From: Deinococcus sonorensis KR-87
GTDB lineage: Bacteria; Deinococcota; Deinococci; Deinococcales; Deinococcaceae
Length of the DNA stretch: 64,000 bases
Assembly (NCBI RefSeq): GCF_040256395.1
Contig: NZ_CP158299.1
Coordinates: 1,889,501 to 1,953,500, forward strand
Direction of reading: 5' to 3'
Part shown: positions 47,949-60,370 of the stretch, piece after piece
Position numbering within the stretch: position 1 is the first letter of the stretch
Layout: each line of letters starts with the position of its first letter
Made by a program: the position numbers and the translations under genes
The notes under the pieces: generated by a model
The model's input: the letters and a program-made list of their open reading frames with translations, nothing else
Told to the model about the DNA's origin: nothing
Database searches by the model: none

Positions 47949-48745
47949 GGCTGCATCAGAACATATCCGGCGGGGTTCCCGCCAGCATCCGGCAGAGGAA
48001 CGCAGCCGGCCCACAGCGTCTGCAGGTCGAGGCTGAGCGGCACCTCCGCGCGCACCTGCGCCCCGGACCACGGAAAGTGCAGCCGCCAGGCATGCAGCGC
48101 CTGACGCGGCAGAATCAGCCGCCGCTGCTGCTCGGGCGTCAGCCGGTCCTCCACGAACGCCACGAACGCCTCCGGGTCGCGGCCATAGATCTTGTCGCCC
48201 ACCATCGGCAGCCCCAGGTGCGAGAGGTGCGCGCGCACCTGATGCAGCCGTCCGCTGCGTGGCCGGGCCTCGATTAGGCTCAGCAGGCCGTGCTGCGGGT
48301 GCTGGCCCCGGCCCAACACCCGGAAGTCGGTCACGGCCGGGCGGCCGTCCGGCGTCACGCCCTGGCGGATCTGCACCTCGTTGCTGCCCGACACGCCAAG
48401 GCTGCCCAGCGGCGCCTCCAGCGTCCGCCCGGTCCAGTCCGGATGGCCGTGCACCAGCGCCAGATAGGTCTTCTGGATCAGGTGCTCCTTGAACAGCGTG
48501 AAGAAGCGGCTGGCCGATTCCGGGTCGCGGCTGAGCAGCTGCGCCCCGCTGGTCTCGCGGTCCAGGCGGTGCGGCGGGGCCAGCTGCGGCTCGCCCAGTT
48601 CCGCCTGCAGGTACTCCAGCAGGTTCGGCACGTCAAACCGCGCCCGCACCCGGTGGGTCAGCCACAGCGGCGGCTTGGCCACCACGTAGAAATCCGGGTG
48701 GCTCAGCAGCACGCGCGGCCGCTCCGGGATGTCCGGGGAGATCAC
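47945..48745 (-). CDS. RluA-family pseudouridine synthase
   Basis: 266 residues without S4 domain, like RluA/TruC. Catalytic aspartate D62 in [17 protein letters not shown]; then [52 protein letters not shown]. It isomerises uridines in rRNA or tRNA; target not predictable. The start is the GTG at 48745. Overlaps the epimerase-like gene by 4 bases. Confidence 0.92.
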   Translation of the reverse strand: MISPDIPERPRVLLSHPDFYVVAKPPLWLTHRVRARFDVPNLLEYLQAELGEPQLAPPHRLDRETSGAQLLSRDPESASRFFTLFKEHLIQKTYLALVHGHPDWTGRTLEAPLGSLGVSGSNEVQIRQGVTPDGRPAVTDFRVLGRGQHPQHGLLSLIEARPRSGRLHQVRAHLSHLGLPMVGDKIYGRDPEAFVAFVEDRLTPEQQRRLILPRQALHAWRLHFPWSGAQVRAEVPLSLDLQTLWAGCVPLPDAGGNPAGYVLMQP

Positions 48746-48862
48746 AGCGCCCCGCCGGTCAGGACGCGGCGGGGCAGCTTCAGGCAGTACGGGGTGGGGG
48801 AGAGCAGCATCGGGGTCCAGCTTAGGTCAGCGGTCCATGAGGCCGGTGCACCGTGAGCCGCC

Positions 48863-49447
48863 TCAGGGGGTGCTGGGGGTGCTCGGCGTCGGCGTGGCGG
48901 GAATGCTCGGCGTGCTGGGGGCGCTGGCGGGCGTGGCCGCCGGCTCCAGGTCGTTCAGCATTGCGTCGAAGTCGGTGGCCTCTTCCTTGAAGGCGGCCAG
49001 CCAGTTCAGGAAGTTGGCCTTGGTGAAGCCGCCGGTGAAGTAATACAGGTCGTCCAGGTTGACGCTGTTGTCATCGTCGGTGTCGAGGTACGCCTGGGTG
49101 AAGTTCTCGGTGTTCCAGTCCGCGATGTCCTGCGCGGTGGGGGCGGTCCTGAGGTCTTCTGAAGGGTAGTAGGTGTAGGTCTCGGCGGCGCTGCAGCCGC
49201 TCGCCGTGCTGCAGTTGTGCAGGTTCAGGTACAGGGTGATGGGGCTGGTCTTGGTGGTGACCGAGATCTCCGGGTTCTTGCCGCTCTTGTCGAGCTTGGC
49301 GGTGTACCCGGCGCCCTGCACGATCTTCAGGATCAGCTCCGGCGTGGCCTTGGTGATGACCGGGCTGGGGGCGGGCGCGGTGGCGGCGAGGCTGGCGCTG
49401 ACGGTCAGCAGGGCCAGGGTGGTCAGGGAAGCAGCAAAGGGTCGCAT
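48863..49447 (-). CDS. Secreted YbjN-like protein with STP-rich tail
   Basis: 194 residues. Signal peptide (FAASLTTLALLTVSASLAATA), then a YbjN-type domain (PELILKIVQGAGYTAKLDKSGKNPEISVTTKTSPITLYLNLHNCSTASGCSAAETYTYYPSEDL...DIADWNTENFTQAYLDTDDDNSVNLDDLYYFTGGFTKANFLNWLAAFKE). YbjN proteins are class I chaperone-like and poorly understood; secreted versions are common in Deinococcus. The end is a low-complexity run of Ser-Thr-Pro, matching the tail of the foldase at 24.3 kb. TAGAAT (49454-49459, minus) six bases before ATG. Confidence 0.82.
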   Translation of the reverse strand: MRPFAASLTTLALLTVSASLAATAPAPSPVITKATPELILKIVQGAGYTAKLDKSGKNPEISVTTKTSPITLYLNLHNCSTASGCSAAETYTYYPSEDLRTAPTAQDIADWNTENFTQAYLDTDDDNSVNLDDLYYFTGGFTKANFLNWLAAFKEEATDFDAMLNDLEPAATPASAPSTPSIPATPTPSTPSTP

Positions 49448-49453
49448 CGCTGC

Positions 49454-49459
49454 ATTCTA
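49454..49459 (-). promoter_or_regulatory. -10 element of the YbjN-like gene
   Basis: TAGAAT on the minus strand six bases before ATG 49447; a near-consensus -10 for a leaderless transcript. Confidence 0.6.
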
Positions 49460-49480
49460 GCCACCTGGCAAAGCCGCCGG

Positions 49481-49771
49481 TCACACATGTGTGGCCTGCC
49501 GCCTCAGGTACTGTTCGCCGCGCGGAGTCAGGCGCAGCAGGTTCAGCGGCGGCAGGTCTGCTTCGGCGTTGCGGCACAGGCTCTTGAGGCTGCAGCCGGT
49601 GCAGCTGCAGCCGTCCTGCTGCGGCGCGGCGTCCTGAATGTACCCTCCGGCATACAGCGTCTGCAGCATGCCTTCCAGCGCGGCGCTGCTGCTGCCCAGC
49701 TCGGCGCTCAGCTCGGCCAGGGTGCGCGGCTCGCGGTGCAGTGCATTCAGCAGGGTGGCCAGCCGCGTCAC
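49481..49771 (-). CDS. feoC: FeoC-like iron transport regulator with cysteine cluster
   Basis: 96 residues. Winged-helix start ([42 protein letters not shown]) followed by [12 protein letters not shown] (C55, C57, C60, C66), the FeoC-type [4Fe-4S] cysteine set. FeoC can sense iron or oxygen and protect FeoB from proteolysis. It overlaps feoB by 4 bases at the 3' end of feoAB on the same strand, which supports the identity. Confidence 0.85.
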   Translation of the reverse strand: MTRLATLLNALHREPRTLAELSAELGSSSAALEGMLQTLYAGGYIQDAAPQQDGCSCTGCSLKSLCRNAEADLPPLNLLRLTPRGEQYLRRQATHV

Positions 49772-51999
49772 AGCAGCAGCCTCGCCACCTGATACACCAC
49801 CAGCGCCGCCACCCAGGCGATGCCCAGCTGATACGCCACGGTGGTCCAGGCCACCCGGCGGCCGTGTTCGGCCTGCAACGCGCCCACGGTGGCGATGCAG
49901 GGGGTGTACAGCAGCACGAACACCAGATACGACAGGCCGGCGGCCGGACTGAACGCCACGGTCAGCGCCCGGGCGAGCGGCGACTGGATGTCAGCGCTGG
50001 TGGCCCCGGCGCTGAGGCTCGGCAGTGCCAGCGTGGTGGGCAGCGCCGCCACCGCCGCCTTCACGGCCGTCCAGCTGGACTCGGCCACCTGCTGCACGCC
50101 GGCCAGCAGGCCCAGCGGCGCGGGGGCGGCCGCCTGCTCGCCCAGGTAGATCTGCCCCAGGGTGCTGACCACCACTTCCTTGGCCACGAAGGCGGGCAGC
50201 AGCGCCCCGGTGGCCTGCCAGCTGCCGAAGCCCAGCGGCGCGAACGCCGGGCTGAGCCAGCCGCTGACCGTCCCGAACAGGCTGTCGGCCGGCTTCACGG
50301 TGGCGAAGTGCTGCCCGCTCACCGCCGGCACCGCCAGCAGGAACCACACGGCGGCCACGGCGGCCATCACGGTGGTGCGGGCCCGGCGGGCGAACGACGC
50401 GGTGCGCCGCCAGGCGTGCTTCCACAGCACCCGTGGGGCGGGCAGCCGGTACGGGGGCAGCTCCAGCAGCACCCCGCCCGCCTCGGCCGGCAGCGAGGTG
50501 CGGCGCAGCACCCAGGCGAAGGCGAAGGCCACCAGCATGCCCAGCACGTACATGCTCCACACCAGCGCGCTGCCCTGGCGCGGGAACAGCGCCGCCGCGA
50601 AGATGATGTACACCGGGAGCCGTGCCGAGCAGCTCATGAACGGCAGGATCATGCTCACCAGCACCCGGTCGCTGCGCCGTTCCAGCGTGCGGGTCGCGTA
50701 GATGGCCGGCACGTTGCACCCGAAGCCCAGGATCAGCGGAATGAAGGCGCGGCCGTCCAGGCCGAGCGAGCGCATCATCCGGTCGGCCAGAAAAGCGGCG
50801 CGGGCCATGTAGCCGCTGTCCTCCAGGAAGCTCATGGCCAGGTACAGCACCAGCAGGGTGGGCAGGAAGCTCAGCACCGTGCCCACGCCGGGGATGATGG
50901 CCCCCATCACCAGTTCGCGCACAAAGTACGGTGCCCAGCTGAGCAGTGACGCCGCCCAGCCGCTCGCCACGTCCTGCAGCGGCCCACCGATCAGGTCCAC
51001 GAAGGGACTGGCCACCGAGAAGGTCAGCCGGAACACCAGCAGCACCGTCAGCAGAAACACCGGAATGCCCAGCCAGGGATGCAGCGCCACCGCGTCCAGC
51101 CGGTCGGTGAGGGTGCGGCGGGCGGCGCTGTGCGGAATGGCCGCGTGGGCCACCTCCGCCGCGCGGGCGTAGCGGGCCTCGGCCACCTCGATCAGGGCAT
51201 CGGCGCCGGCCTCATCCAGCTGCCGCAGCTCACGGTCGGCGGCCTCCAGCAGCGCCGTGTGGCCGGTGGCGGCCAGCCGCCCCCGGATGCTGGGATCGCC
51301 TTCCAGCAGGCTCAGCGCCAGATAGCGGTGCGCGTGGGGCGGCAGGGTCGGCAGGTCCTCCATCAGCTGCATCAGCCGGGTGGCGCCCGCCTCGATCTGC
51401 GGCGGGTAGGTCACGCCACGGCCCACCTCGGCACGTTCCAGCGCGGCGCCCAGCAGCCGGTCCAGCCCTTTGCCCCGGCTGGCCACCGTCTCGACCACCG
51501 GAATGCCCAGCGCCTGCTCCAGCTGCCGCGCGTCCACCGTCAGGCCCTTCTCCCGCGCTTCGTCCACCAGGTTGAGCGCGGCCACCACCGGCAGCCGGAA
51601 ATCCATCAGCTGCAGCGTCAGGTACAGGTTGCGCTCCAGGTTGCCGGCGTCCAGCACGTTGACCACCACGTCCGGCGCCTCGTCGAGCAGCGCGGTGCGG
51701 GTGATCAGCTCCTCCGGAGTGTGCGGGCTGAGCGAGTACGCGCCCGGCAGGTCCAGCAGCTGCACCTCGCGGCCCTGGTGCTGCAGCCGGGCTTCCCGCT
51801 TCTCCACCGTCACGCCGGACCAGTTGCCGACCTTGAGGTTGGTGCCGGCCAGCCCGTTGACCAGTGTGGTCTTGCCCACGTTGGGGTTCCCCACGATCAC
51901 GGCGCGCGGGGTGCGGGCCGCGCGCAGCCGGGCCACCGTATCCAGGCACGCGTCCAGCCCGTGCTGGAACGTCTGCGGCGGGGGCGCCACGGCGGTCAT
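49768..51999 (-). CDS. feoB: FeoB ferrous iron transporter
   Basis: 743 residues. Cytosolic G domain: P-loop GNPNVGKT (37-44), [10 protein letters not shown] (G3), ALNLVDEA (NxxD-type G4). A helical GDI-like region follows, then the membrane domain with two Gate motifs ([11 protein letters not shown]...[72 protein letters not shown]). Main Fe2+ importer at the cytoplasmic membrane. The P-loop and both gates look intact. feoA overlaps its start by 4 bases. Confidence 0.97.
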   Translation of the reverse strand: MTAVAPPPQTFQHGLDACLDTVARLRAARTPRAVIVGNPNVGKTTLVNGLAGTNLKVGNWSGVTVEKREARLQHQGREVQLLDLPGAYSLSPHTPEELITRTALLDEAPDVVVNVLDAGNLERNLYLTLQLMDFRLPVVAALNLVDEAREKGLTVDARQLEQALGIPVVETVASRGKGLDRLLGAALERAEVGRGVTYPPQIEAGATRLMQLMEDLPTLPPHAHRYLALSLLEGDPSIRGRLAATGHTALLEAADRELRQLDEAGADALIEVAEARYARAAEVAHAAIPHSAARRTLTDRLDAVALHPWLGIPVFLLTVLLVFRLTFSVASPFVDLIGGPLQDVASGWAASLLSWAPYFVRELVMGAIIPGVGTVLSFLPTLLVLYLAMSFLEDSGYMARAAFLADRMMRSLGLDGRAFIPLILGFGCNVPAIYATRTLERRSDRVLVSMILPFMSCSARLPVYIIFAAALFPRQGSALVWSMYVLGMLVAFAFAWVLRRTSLPAEAGGVLLELPPYRLPAPRVLWKHAWRRTASFARRARTTVMAAVAAVWFLLAVPAVSGQHFATVKPADSLFGTVSGWLSPAFAPLGFGSWQATGALLPAFVAKEVVVSTLGQIYLGEQAAAPAPLGLLAGVQQVAESSWTAVKAAVAALPTTLALPSLSAGATSADIQSPLARALTVAFSPAAGLSYLVFVLLYTPCIATVGALQAEHGRRVAWTTVAYQLGIAWVAALVVYQVARLLL

Positions 52000-52226
52000 G
52001 GCCGCACCTGCACGGCCCGCAGGTCGGCGGCCCGCAGCGCCAGATCGGTGCTGCCGAGCCGCAGTTCCACCGGATCACCCATCGGGGCGCGGCGCAGCAC
52101 CGTCACGCGCGCGCCGCGCACGAAACCCAGCTCCAGCATCCGGCGGCGCAGCGGGTGGGCAGGGTCCAGCCGGACCACATGGGCCACCTGACCGGGCGAG
52201 AGCGTATCCAGGGTGGTGTCAACCAT
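51996..52226 (-). CDS. feoA: FeoA
   Basis: 76 residues, SH3-like FeoA fold: [69 protein letters not shown]. It assists FeoB, whose start it overlaps by 4 bases. I use MVDTT as start; an ATG at 52241 ([10 protein letters not shown]) is equally possible because neither has a strong SD. The upstream sequence TATGTTGATTGAGTATATGG is AT-rich and may hold the promoter, but I cannot recognise a Fur, DtxR or MntR box. Confidence 0.93.
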   Translation of the reverse strand: MVDTTLDTLSPGQVAHVVRLDPAHPLRRRMLELGFVRGARVTVLRRAPMGDPVELRLGSTDLALRAADLRAVQVRP

Positions 52227-52286
52227 ATACTCAATCAACATACTCTGGATTCAGGTTTCCACAAGTGAGCTGTCTGGCAATGCAAG

Positions 52287-52315
52287 ACGGGCCAGCGAGC
52301 ATGTCGCTGGCCCGT
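52287..52315 (-). terminator. Hairpin downstream of the secreted protein gene
   Basis: ACGGGCCAGCGA pairs with TCGCTGGCCCGT around a 5-base loop (52299-52303). It follows the stop of the minus-strand gene at 52329 by 14 bases; the T-tract is weak. Confidence 0.6.
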
Positions 52316-52328
52316 TACGCTGACGTGC

Positions 52329-52853
52329 TCAGTTCAGGCGCAGGCTGCCGGTCAGCGCGTTGATCGGCGTGGCGTTCTTGGTGTAATCGGCCACGGTGCT
52401 GCTGACCGTCACCACCAGCATGCGGTTCTGGGCGCTGGTGATCAGCATCTCGCGGCGCACGTCCCCGTTCTTGCCGCTGGCCACGAACACGAACTGCGCC
52501 CAGCTGTTGCCGTTGTAGGTGAGCAGCTGCTCCTTGAGGCTCTTGATGCCCGGCACCTGGGCGCGGATCACGGCCGGAAACTGCGTCACCAGCGGCTGCA
52601 CGTCGCCGGGCGACAACGGGGTGTCGCGCCACTCGAAGGCCACGCTGACCTTGCGGTCGTTGCTCAGGAACACGGCGTCGGGGCGGTGGCCACTGGGAAA
52701 GGCTTTCTGGATGCCGGCCTCGTTCAGCACCAGCAGTTGGGCGTTGGGCTCGACGGTCAGCGGCAGATTGCCCAGCTTGGCCGGGGCCGCCAGCACGGAG
52801 GACATCGCGGGCACAGCCAACGCGGTCAACAGAAGGGCAGAGTGACGCTTCAT
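52329..52853 (-). CDS. Small secreted protein of unknown function
   Basis: 174 residues with signal peptide (MKRHSALLLTALAVPAMSSVLAAPA). The mature part alternates strands and helices and ends with DYTKNATPINALTGSLRLN; the motif TFPAVIRAQVPGIKSL..., with a central NGNSWAQFVFVASGKNG, resembles periplasmic proteins of a lipid or protein-binding type, but I cannot name the family. TAGCCT (minus, 52861-52866) is seven bases before ATG, again leaderless. Confidence 0.68.
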   Translation of the reverse strand: MKRHSALLLTALAVPAMSSVLAAPAKLGNLPLTVEPNAQLLVLNEAGIQKAFPSGHRPDAVFLSNDRKVSVAFEWRDTPLSPGDVQPLVTQFPAVIRAQVPGIKSLKEQLLTYNGNSWAQFVFVASGKNGDVRREMLITSAQNRMLVVTVSSTVADYTKNATPINALTGSLRLN

Positions 52854-52949
52854 TTGGTGCAGGCTAGGGTGTTTCAGGGAACAGTCCGTGTGGGAACCAT
52901 GAGAAACCCCCCGTTGCCCGTCAGCTCCAGTTCAGCTGGCGCGGCCGAT

Positions 52950-54494
52950 TCAGGCGCCCCCCGACCCCAGGATCAGCCCGGCCGCCCGCTGCCCGATCAT
53001 CATGCTGGTGGCGTTGGTGTTGGCATGGATGATCTGCGGCATGACGCTGGCGTCGGCCACCCACAGCCCCTGGAGGCCATGCACCTGCAGCCGCCGGTCC
53101 ACCACGTCCTGCTCCGAGTCGCCCATGCGGCAGCTGCCGGTGGGGTGATACAGCGTCTCCAGCTCCTGTCGCACGTAGCCATCCAGTGCCGCCGGTCCCG
53201 GCAGATGTTCGCCGGCATTGGCCTGCCCCAGCGGCCCGCTCGCCGCGATCTCGCGGGCCAACCGAATACCGTTTTTCAGCGCCTCCAGGTCGGCCGGGTC
53301 CGAGAGGTAGCGGGGATCAATGCGCGGCGCGGCGGCCGGGTCGCTGCTCGCCAGGGTGATCTGGCCCACCGACCTGGGGGCCACCAGCACCGGTCCCAGC
53401 GAGAAAAACTGCCCCGGCTCTCTCACGAAACCATGCTGGCGGAAGTACAGCGGCCCGAAGTGGAACTGCAGGTCCGGGTGCGCCAGCGCCGGGTCGCTGC
53501 GTACGAAGGCCCCGGCCTCGGCTAGGTTGCTGGTCAGCGCCCCGCTGCGGTTCAGCAGGTATGGCAGCGCGGCGCGGTCGGTCAGCTGGGCGTCCAGGCT
53601 CGGCAGACGGCTGCGGAAGATCACCGGCACCGCCGGGTGGTCCTGCAGGTGCTGGCCCACCCCCGGCAGGTGCTGCCGCATTGGAAGACCATGTCGCTCT
53701 AGCTCCGCCCGTGGCCCCACGCCCGAGAGCATCAGCAGCTGCGGTGTCTGGACCGTGCCGGCCGCCAGCACCACGCCGCCCGACTGAACCTCGCGCAGCC
53801 GGCCGTCGTGCCGGAACTGTACCCCGCAAGCCCGCCGCCCGTCCCACAGCAGGCGGTGGACCTGGGCTCCGGTCAGCACCGTCAGGCGCGGATGCTGCAG
53901 CACCGGGCGCAGGAAGGCCCGAAACGCTGACCAGCGCTCGCCGCGCAGGTGGTTGGACTCGAAGTGGCCGGCGCCGTCCAGCACCCCGTCGTTGAAGCTG
54001 CGGGCCGCTGGCATGCCCAGCGCGTGCACCGCCGACTGCACGAACGCCTCCGAAAGCGCGTGCGACTGCGGCCGGTGCCCCGCGGGAAGCTCGCCGGTCC
54101 CGCCGCGCGTCTCGCTCTCGCCCGCGTGGTGGCGTTCGATGGCGCGGAAGGCCGGCAGCACGTCGTCCCAGCGCCAGCCCTCTCCCCAGCCGTCATAGTC
54201 CTGGCGGGCACCCCGGATATAGATGGTCGCGTTGATGGCGCTGGACCCGCCCAGCACCCGGCCACGCGGCCAGTACAGCCGCCGGCCGTTCAGCTGGGCT
54301 TGCGGCTCGGTCTGAAAGGCCCAGTCGAAGCGGGTGCGGAACAGCCGCGAAAAGGCGGCCGGCGCGGTAACAAACAGGTGGCGGTCGTGGCCGCCCGCCT
54401 CCAGCAGCAGCACCCGCGCGCCGGCGTCGAGCAGCCGCCGGGTCAGCACGCACCCGGCGGCTCCAGCCCCCACCACCACATAATCCGGTTTCAT
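52950..54494 (-). CDS. GMC-family FAD oxidoreductase, choline dehydrogenase-like
   Basis: 514 residues. FAD-binding VVVGAGAAGCVLTRRLLDAGARVLLLEAGG, PRGRVLGGSSAINATIYIRGARQDYDGW, GTVQTPQLLMLSGVGPRAELERHGL, and C-terminal YHPTGSCRMGD...LWVADASVMPQIIHANTNATSMMIG with the expected active-site H/N pair. It oxidises an alcohol, such as choline or a longer alcohol. Leaderless start: TACACT (54503-54508, minus) eight bases upstream. The LacI gene lies just upstream on the same strand and could regulate it. Confidence 0.9.
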   Translation of the reverse strand: MKPDYVVVGAGAAGCVLTRRLLDAGARVLLLEAGGHDRHLFVTAPAAFSRLFRTRFDWAFQTEPQAQLNGRRLYWPRGRVLGGSSAINATIYIRGARQDYDGWGEGWRWDDVLPAFRAIERHHAGESETRGGTGELPAGHRPQSHALSEAFVQSAVHALGMPAARSFNDGVLDGAGHFESNHLRGERWSAFRAFLRPVLQHPRLTVLTGAQVHRLLWDGRRACGVQFRHDGRLREVQSGGVVLAAGTVQTPQLLMLSGVGPRAELERHGLPMRQHLPGVGQHLQDHPAVPVIFRSRLPSLDAQLTDRAALPYLLNRSGALTSNLAEAGAFVRSDPALAHPDLQFHFGPLYFRQHGFVREPGQFFSLGPVLVAPRSVGQITLASSDPAAAPRIDPRYLSDPADLEALKNGIRLAREIAASGPLGQANAGEHLPGPAALDGYVRQELETLYHPTGSCRMGDSEQDVVDRRLQVHGLQGLWVADASVMPQIIHANTNATSMMIGQRAAGLILGSGGA

Positions 54495-54527
54495 GTGCCT
54501 GCAGTGTAGAGCCGCCGGCCCCGGCCG

Positions 54528-55538
<1,011 letters not shown>

Positions 55539-55597
55539 TTTGCTCCAGTTTAATATATCCTCGCCTGCCGTTCCGGGCGACGTGACGGCCGCCGTAA

Positions 55598-57730
<2,133 letters not shown>

Positions 57731-57748
57731 GCACAGGCGTCAGCAGGT

Positions 57749-57785
57749 GGGCAGGAAGCGATGTGCTTCCTGCCCGCTTCTGTTT
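57749..57785 (+). terminator. gyrB terminator
   Basis: GGGCAGGAAGC and its perfect complement (57749-57759, 57765-57775) around GATGT, followed by GCTTCTGTTT. Lies between convergent gyrB and the LacI gene. Confidence 0.75.
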
Positions 57786-57787
57786 CC

Positions 57788-58774
57788 TCAGGGCTGCGAA
57801 ACGCTGCTGCCACGCACCACCAGAGCCACCGGCAGCACCAGCTGTTGCGGCTCGGGCGTGCGGTTGAGCAGATACTCCACCCCCTGCCGACCCAGCGCCT
57901 GCTTGTCGACCCGGATGGTGGTCAGCGGCGGGATGGATTGTGCCGCACTTGCCAGGTCGTCAAAGCCCACCACCGCCACGTCTGAGGGCACCGACAGGCC
58001 CAGACGCTGGCAGGACCGCAGCACCGACAGCGCCGTGGCGTCGTTGTAGGCCACGATGGCGTCGGGGGGCTGCGGCAGCCGCATCAGCCGCTGCACGGCG
58101 CTGTCGGTGCCGGCCTCGTCATCCAGCGGATCGCGCGGGACCTCCAGGGCACTGTCAGGGGTCAGGCCGTAGGCCAACAGGGCATGACGGTAACCCTGCT
58201 GGCGCTGGGCGATGCTGTAGTGCGTCAGTGGCCCGTTGATAAAGGCGATGCGACGCCGGCCCAGTTCGATCAGGTGCCGGGTCAGCAGGTACGCTCCGGC
58301 GAAGTTGTCGCTGTTGACGCAGGTCATGCCGGGAAACCAGTGGTCCACCAGCACGGCCGGCACGTTCAGCTCCAGCACGCTGCGCAGCTGATGCGGTTCG
58401 AAGTACCCGACGCACACCACGCCGTCGGCCTCCTGGCGGGCGATCAGCTCTGGCACCGGGTCGTCGTGGGCCACCGAGCAGAACGACAGCCCCAGCTTCT
58501 CGGCGCGGCACGCGTCCTCGACGCCGTGCAGCACGTGCGAATAGAAGGGATTGTCGCTGACCGTCTGCGATTCCCGGCGATGCAGAAACACGACCCGGCG
58601 GGGCCGGGCCGGGCGCAGATTGCCCAGGTTGTACCCCAGGGACGACGCGGCATCCAGCACCCGCTGCCGGGTATCGGCAGAAATCCCCGGCTGATTGTTG
58701 AGTGAGCGTGACACGGTGGCCACAGACACGCCTGCGTGCCGGGCCACATCACGAACAGTAGGGCTGCCTGTCAT
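57788..58774 (-). CDS. LacI-family regulator of the mannoside locus
   Basis: 328 residues. HTH: TVRDVARHAGVSVATVSRSLNNQPGISADTRQRVLDAASSLGY; effector domain with NSDNFAGAYLLTRHLIELGRRRIAFINGP and VVGFDDLASAAQSIPPLTTIRV. It diverges from an ABC sugar transporter and beta-mannosidase operon, so it most likely represses that operon until a mannoside is present. GGAGGTGA lies upstream; I take ATG 58774 for spacing, but ATG 58780 is possible. An inverted repeat in the shared gap is a candidate operator. Confidence 0.9.
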   Translation of the reverse strand: MTGSPTVRDVARHAGVSVATVSRSLNNQPGISADTRQRVLDAASSLGYNLGNLRPARPRRVVFLHRRESQTVSDNPFYSHVLHGVEDACRAEKLGLSFCSVAHDDPVPELIARQEADGVVCVGYFEPHQLRSVLELNVPAVLVDHWFPGMTCVNSDNFAGAYLLTRHLIELGRRRIAFINGPLTHYSIAQRQQGYRHALLAYGLTPDSALEVPRDPLDDEAGTDSAVQRLMRLPQPPDAIVAYNDATALSVLRSCQRLGLSVPSDVAVVGFDDLASAAQSIPPLTTIRVDKQALGRQGVEYLLNRTPEPQQLVLPVALVVRGSSVSQP

Positions 58775-58878
58775 GTCCATTCACCTCCGTGTCCGCAGTG
58801 TAGAGGTTGAACGTTACAGAAACAACGGGAAGGGCAGCCGGGGGCATTCTTGGAAAGTGTCCGGCTGGCCCTCGTGTT

Positions 58879-58897
58879 TCGCGATGTTTCATTGCGA
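58879..58897 (+). promoter_or_regulatory. Inverted repeat, candidate LacI operator
   Basis: TCGCGATG-TTT-CATTGCGA, eight-base arms with one mismatch, in the gap between the LacI gene and the ABC operon and about 40 bases before the operon's -35. Confidence 0.45.
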
Positions 58898-58936
58898 GCG
58901 ATATCAGCTCTGCGTCAAATTTTTGACTTCTGTCCC

Positions 58937-58966
58937 TTGACAGTTTAGGAAACGAAGGGGTAACGT
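58937..58966 (+). promoter_or_regulatory. Promoter of the mannoside ABC operon
   Basis: TTGACA (58937-58942) followed after 18 bases by TAACGT (58961-58966). Perfect -35; -10 moderate. The start codon lies about 58 bases downstream behind GGAGG. Confidence 0.55.
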
Positions 58967-59023
58967 GACTTCAAGTTTACAAAACAGCACCGGATGCCAC
59001 TGCGGCATCACACGGAGGATGGT

Positions 59024-60295
59024 ATGCAGATGTACAGGTCTGGTCTTACGCTCGTCACGGCGCTGATGCTGGGCAGCAGCGCGCACGCCGTCACCAACAT
59101 CACCGTCTGGTACCCGTGGGGTCCGCCGGACGGCCAAGCGGTGGTGGACCGGGCCAACGAGTTCAATGCGATGCAAAAGGACATTCATGTGAATCCGGTG
59201 CTGGTGTCCGGCTCCGGTATTCAGGGCACCACCCAGGGCAAATTTCTGACCGCGGTGACCAGCGGTCAGGTGCCGGACGCCGTGCTGTACTGGGGCCAGG
59301 ACGTGATTCCAGGGCTGCAGAATGTGGGCGCCCTGCTCCCGCTCGATTCGTACTTCACGGCGGCTGGCCTGAAGCCCGCCACCTTCAACCAGACGGCGCT
59401 GAATGCCATGAAGGTGGACGGCAAGACCTACGGCATTCCGCAGATGTCGAGCGACCTGATGCTGTATTACAACAAGGACATGTTCAAGGCGGCCGGTCTG
59501 CAGCCGCCCAGGACCATGGCCGAACTGGACGCCGCCGCCGCGAAACTTACCGTCTACAAGGGCAAGGAACTGGTGCGCGCCGGTTTCATTCCCTGGCTGC
59601 AGCAGGGCCTGCCGCTGGCCTACACCGGCATTTTCGGCGGCAAGCTGGTGGGCGCGGACGGCAAGGTCAACATGCTCAACAGCGGCACGCTGAAGGCGCT
59701 GCAGTGGGAGGAGGGCTACGTCAAGAAGTACGGGGCGGCCAACCTTACACGCTTCATCAGCAGCATCGGCTCCACCACCACGTCGTCCGGCTCGGATCCC
59801 TTCCTGCTGGAGAAGGTGGCCATGGAAGTCAACGGGCAGTGGCACGGCAACTACCTCAAGCGCTACAAGCCGAACCTGAACTATGGCGTGGTGCCGATTC
59901 CGTACCCGGTGGGCGGCACCCCGAACGCCACCTGGATCAACAGCAATGCCTGGCTGGTGCCCAAAGGCTCCAAGAACCCGGAGGCCGCGCTGAAGTTCAT
60001 CGCGTACATGAGCCAGCCGGAAGTGAGCGCCAAACACGCCGACGCGGTGTACAACATCTCGCCGATCACCGGCGCCAGCAAGTTCCAGAAGACGCTGAAC
60101 GAGCCGGTGGTGAAGCTCGCCACCAGGCTCTTCACCGGCAAGGTATTCACTTCGCCGGTCACGCCGCAGATCCTGAACCTGCAGACCGAGCTGAACACCG
60201 CCTTTGAAGCGGTACAGCAGGGCACCAAAACGGCCCAGGCAGCCCTGCAGACGGGCCAGCAGAATCTGGATCAGGCCGCCGCCCAGGGGCGCTGA
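59024..60295 (+). CDS. Sugar ABC transporter substrate-binding protein
   Basis: 423 residues, family 1 solute-binding (MalE/UgpB type). Signal peptide MQMYRSGLTLVTALMLGSSAHA (type I, not a lipobox). Markers: TVWYPWGPPDGQAVVDRANEFNAM, FLTAVTSGQVPDAVLYWGQD, YGIPQMSSDLMLYYNKDMFKAAGL, and PEAALKFIAYMSQPEV. GGAGG lies seven bases before ATG 59024. First gene of an operon with two permeases and a beta-mannosidase, so the ligand is probably a mannoside or manno-oligosaccharide. ATPase must be supplied from elsewhere, as is common for this class. Confidence 0.92.
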   Translation: MQMYRSGLTLVTALMLGSSAHAVTNITVWYPWGPPDGQAVVDRANEFNAMQKDIHVNPVLVSGSGIQGTTQGKFLTAVTSGQVPDAVLYWGQDVIPGLQNVGALLPLDSYFTAAGLKPATFNQTALNAMKVDGKTYGIPQMSSDLMLYYNKDMFKAAGLQPPRTMAELDAAAAKLTVYKGKELVRAGFIPWLQQGLPLAYTGIFGGKLVGADGKVNMLNSGTLKALQWEEGYVKKYGAANLTRFISSIGSTTTSSGSDPFLLEKVAMEVNGQWHGNYLKRYKPNLNYGVVPIPYPVGGTPNATWINSNAWLVPKGSKNPEAALKFIAYMSQPEVSAKHADAVYNISPITGASKFQKTLNEPVVKLATRLFTGKVFTSPVTPQILNLQTELNTAFEAVQQGTKTAQAALQTGQQNLDQAAAQGR

Positions 60296-60370
60296 GCCGT
60301 TCGGGGGCGGAGGCCACAGGCGTCCGTCCCTGCGGCGCGTCCGGCCGCTCCATGCCGAGGAGGCACCTGT

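Noticed and set aside
52190..52260. AT-rich feoA leader as a Fur or DtxR box
   Set aside because: The partial repeat (TATGTTGATTGAGTATA) does not match known Fur, DtxR or MntR patterns well enough to name.
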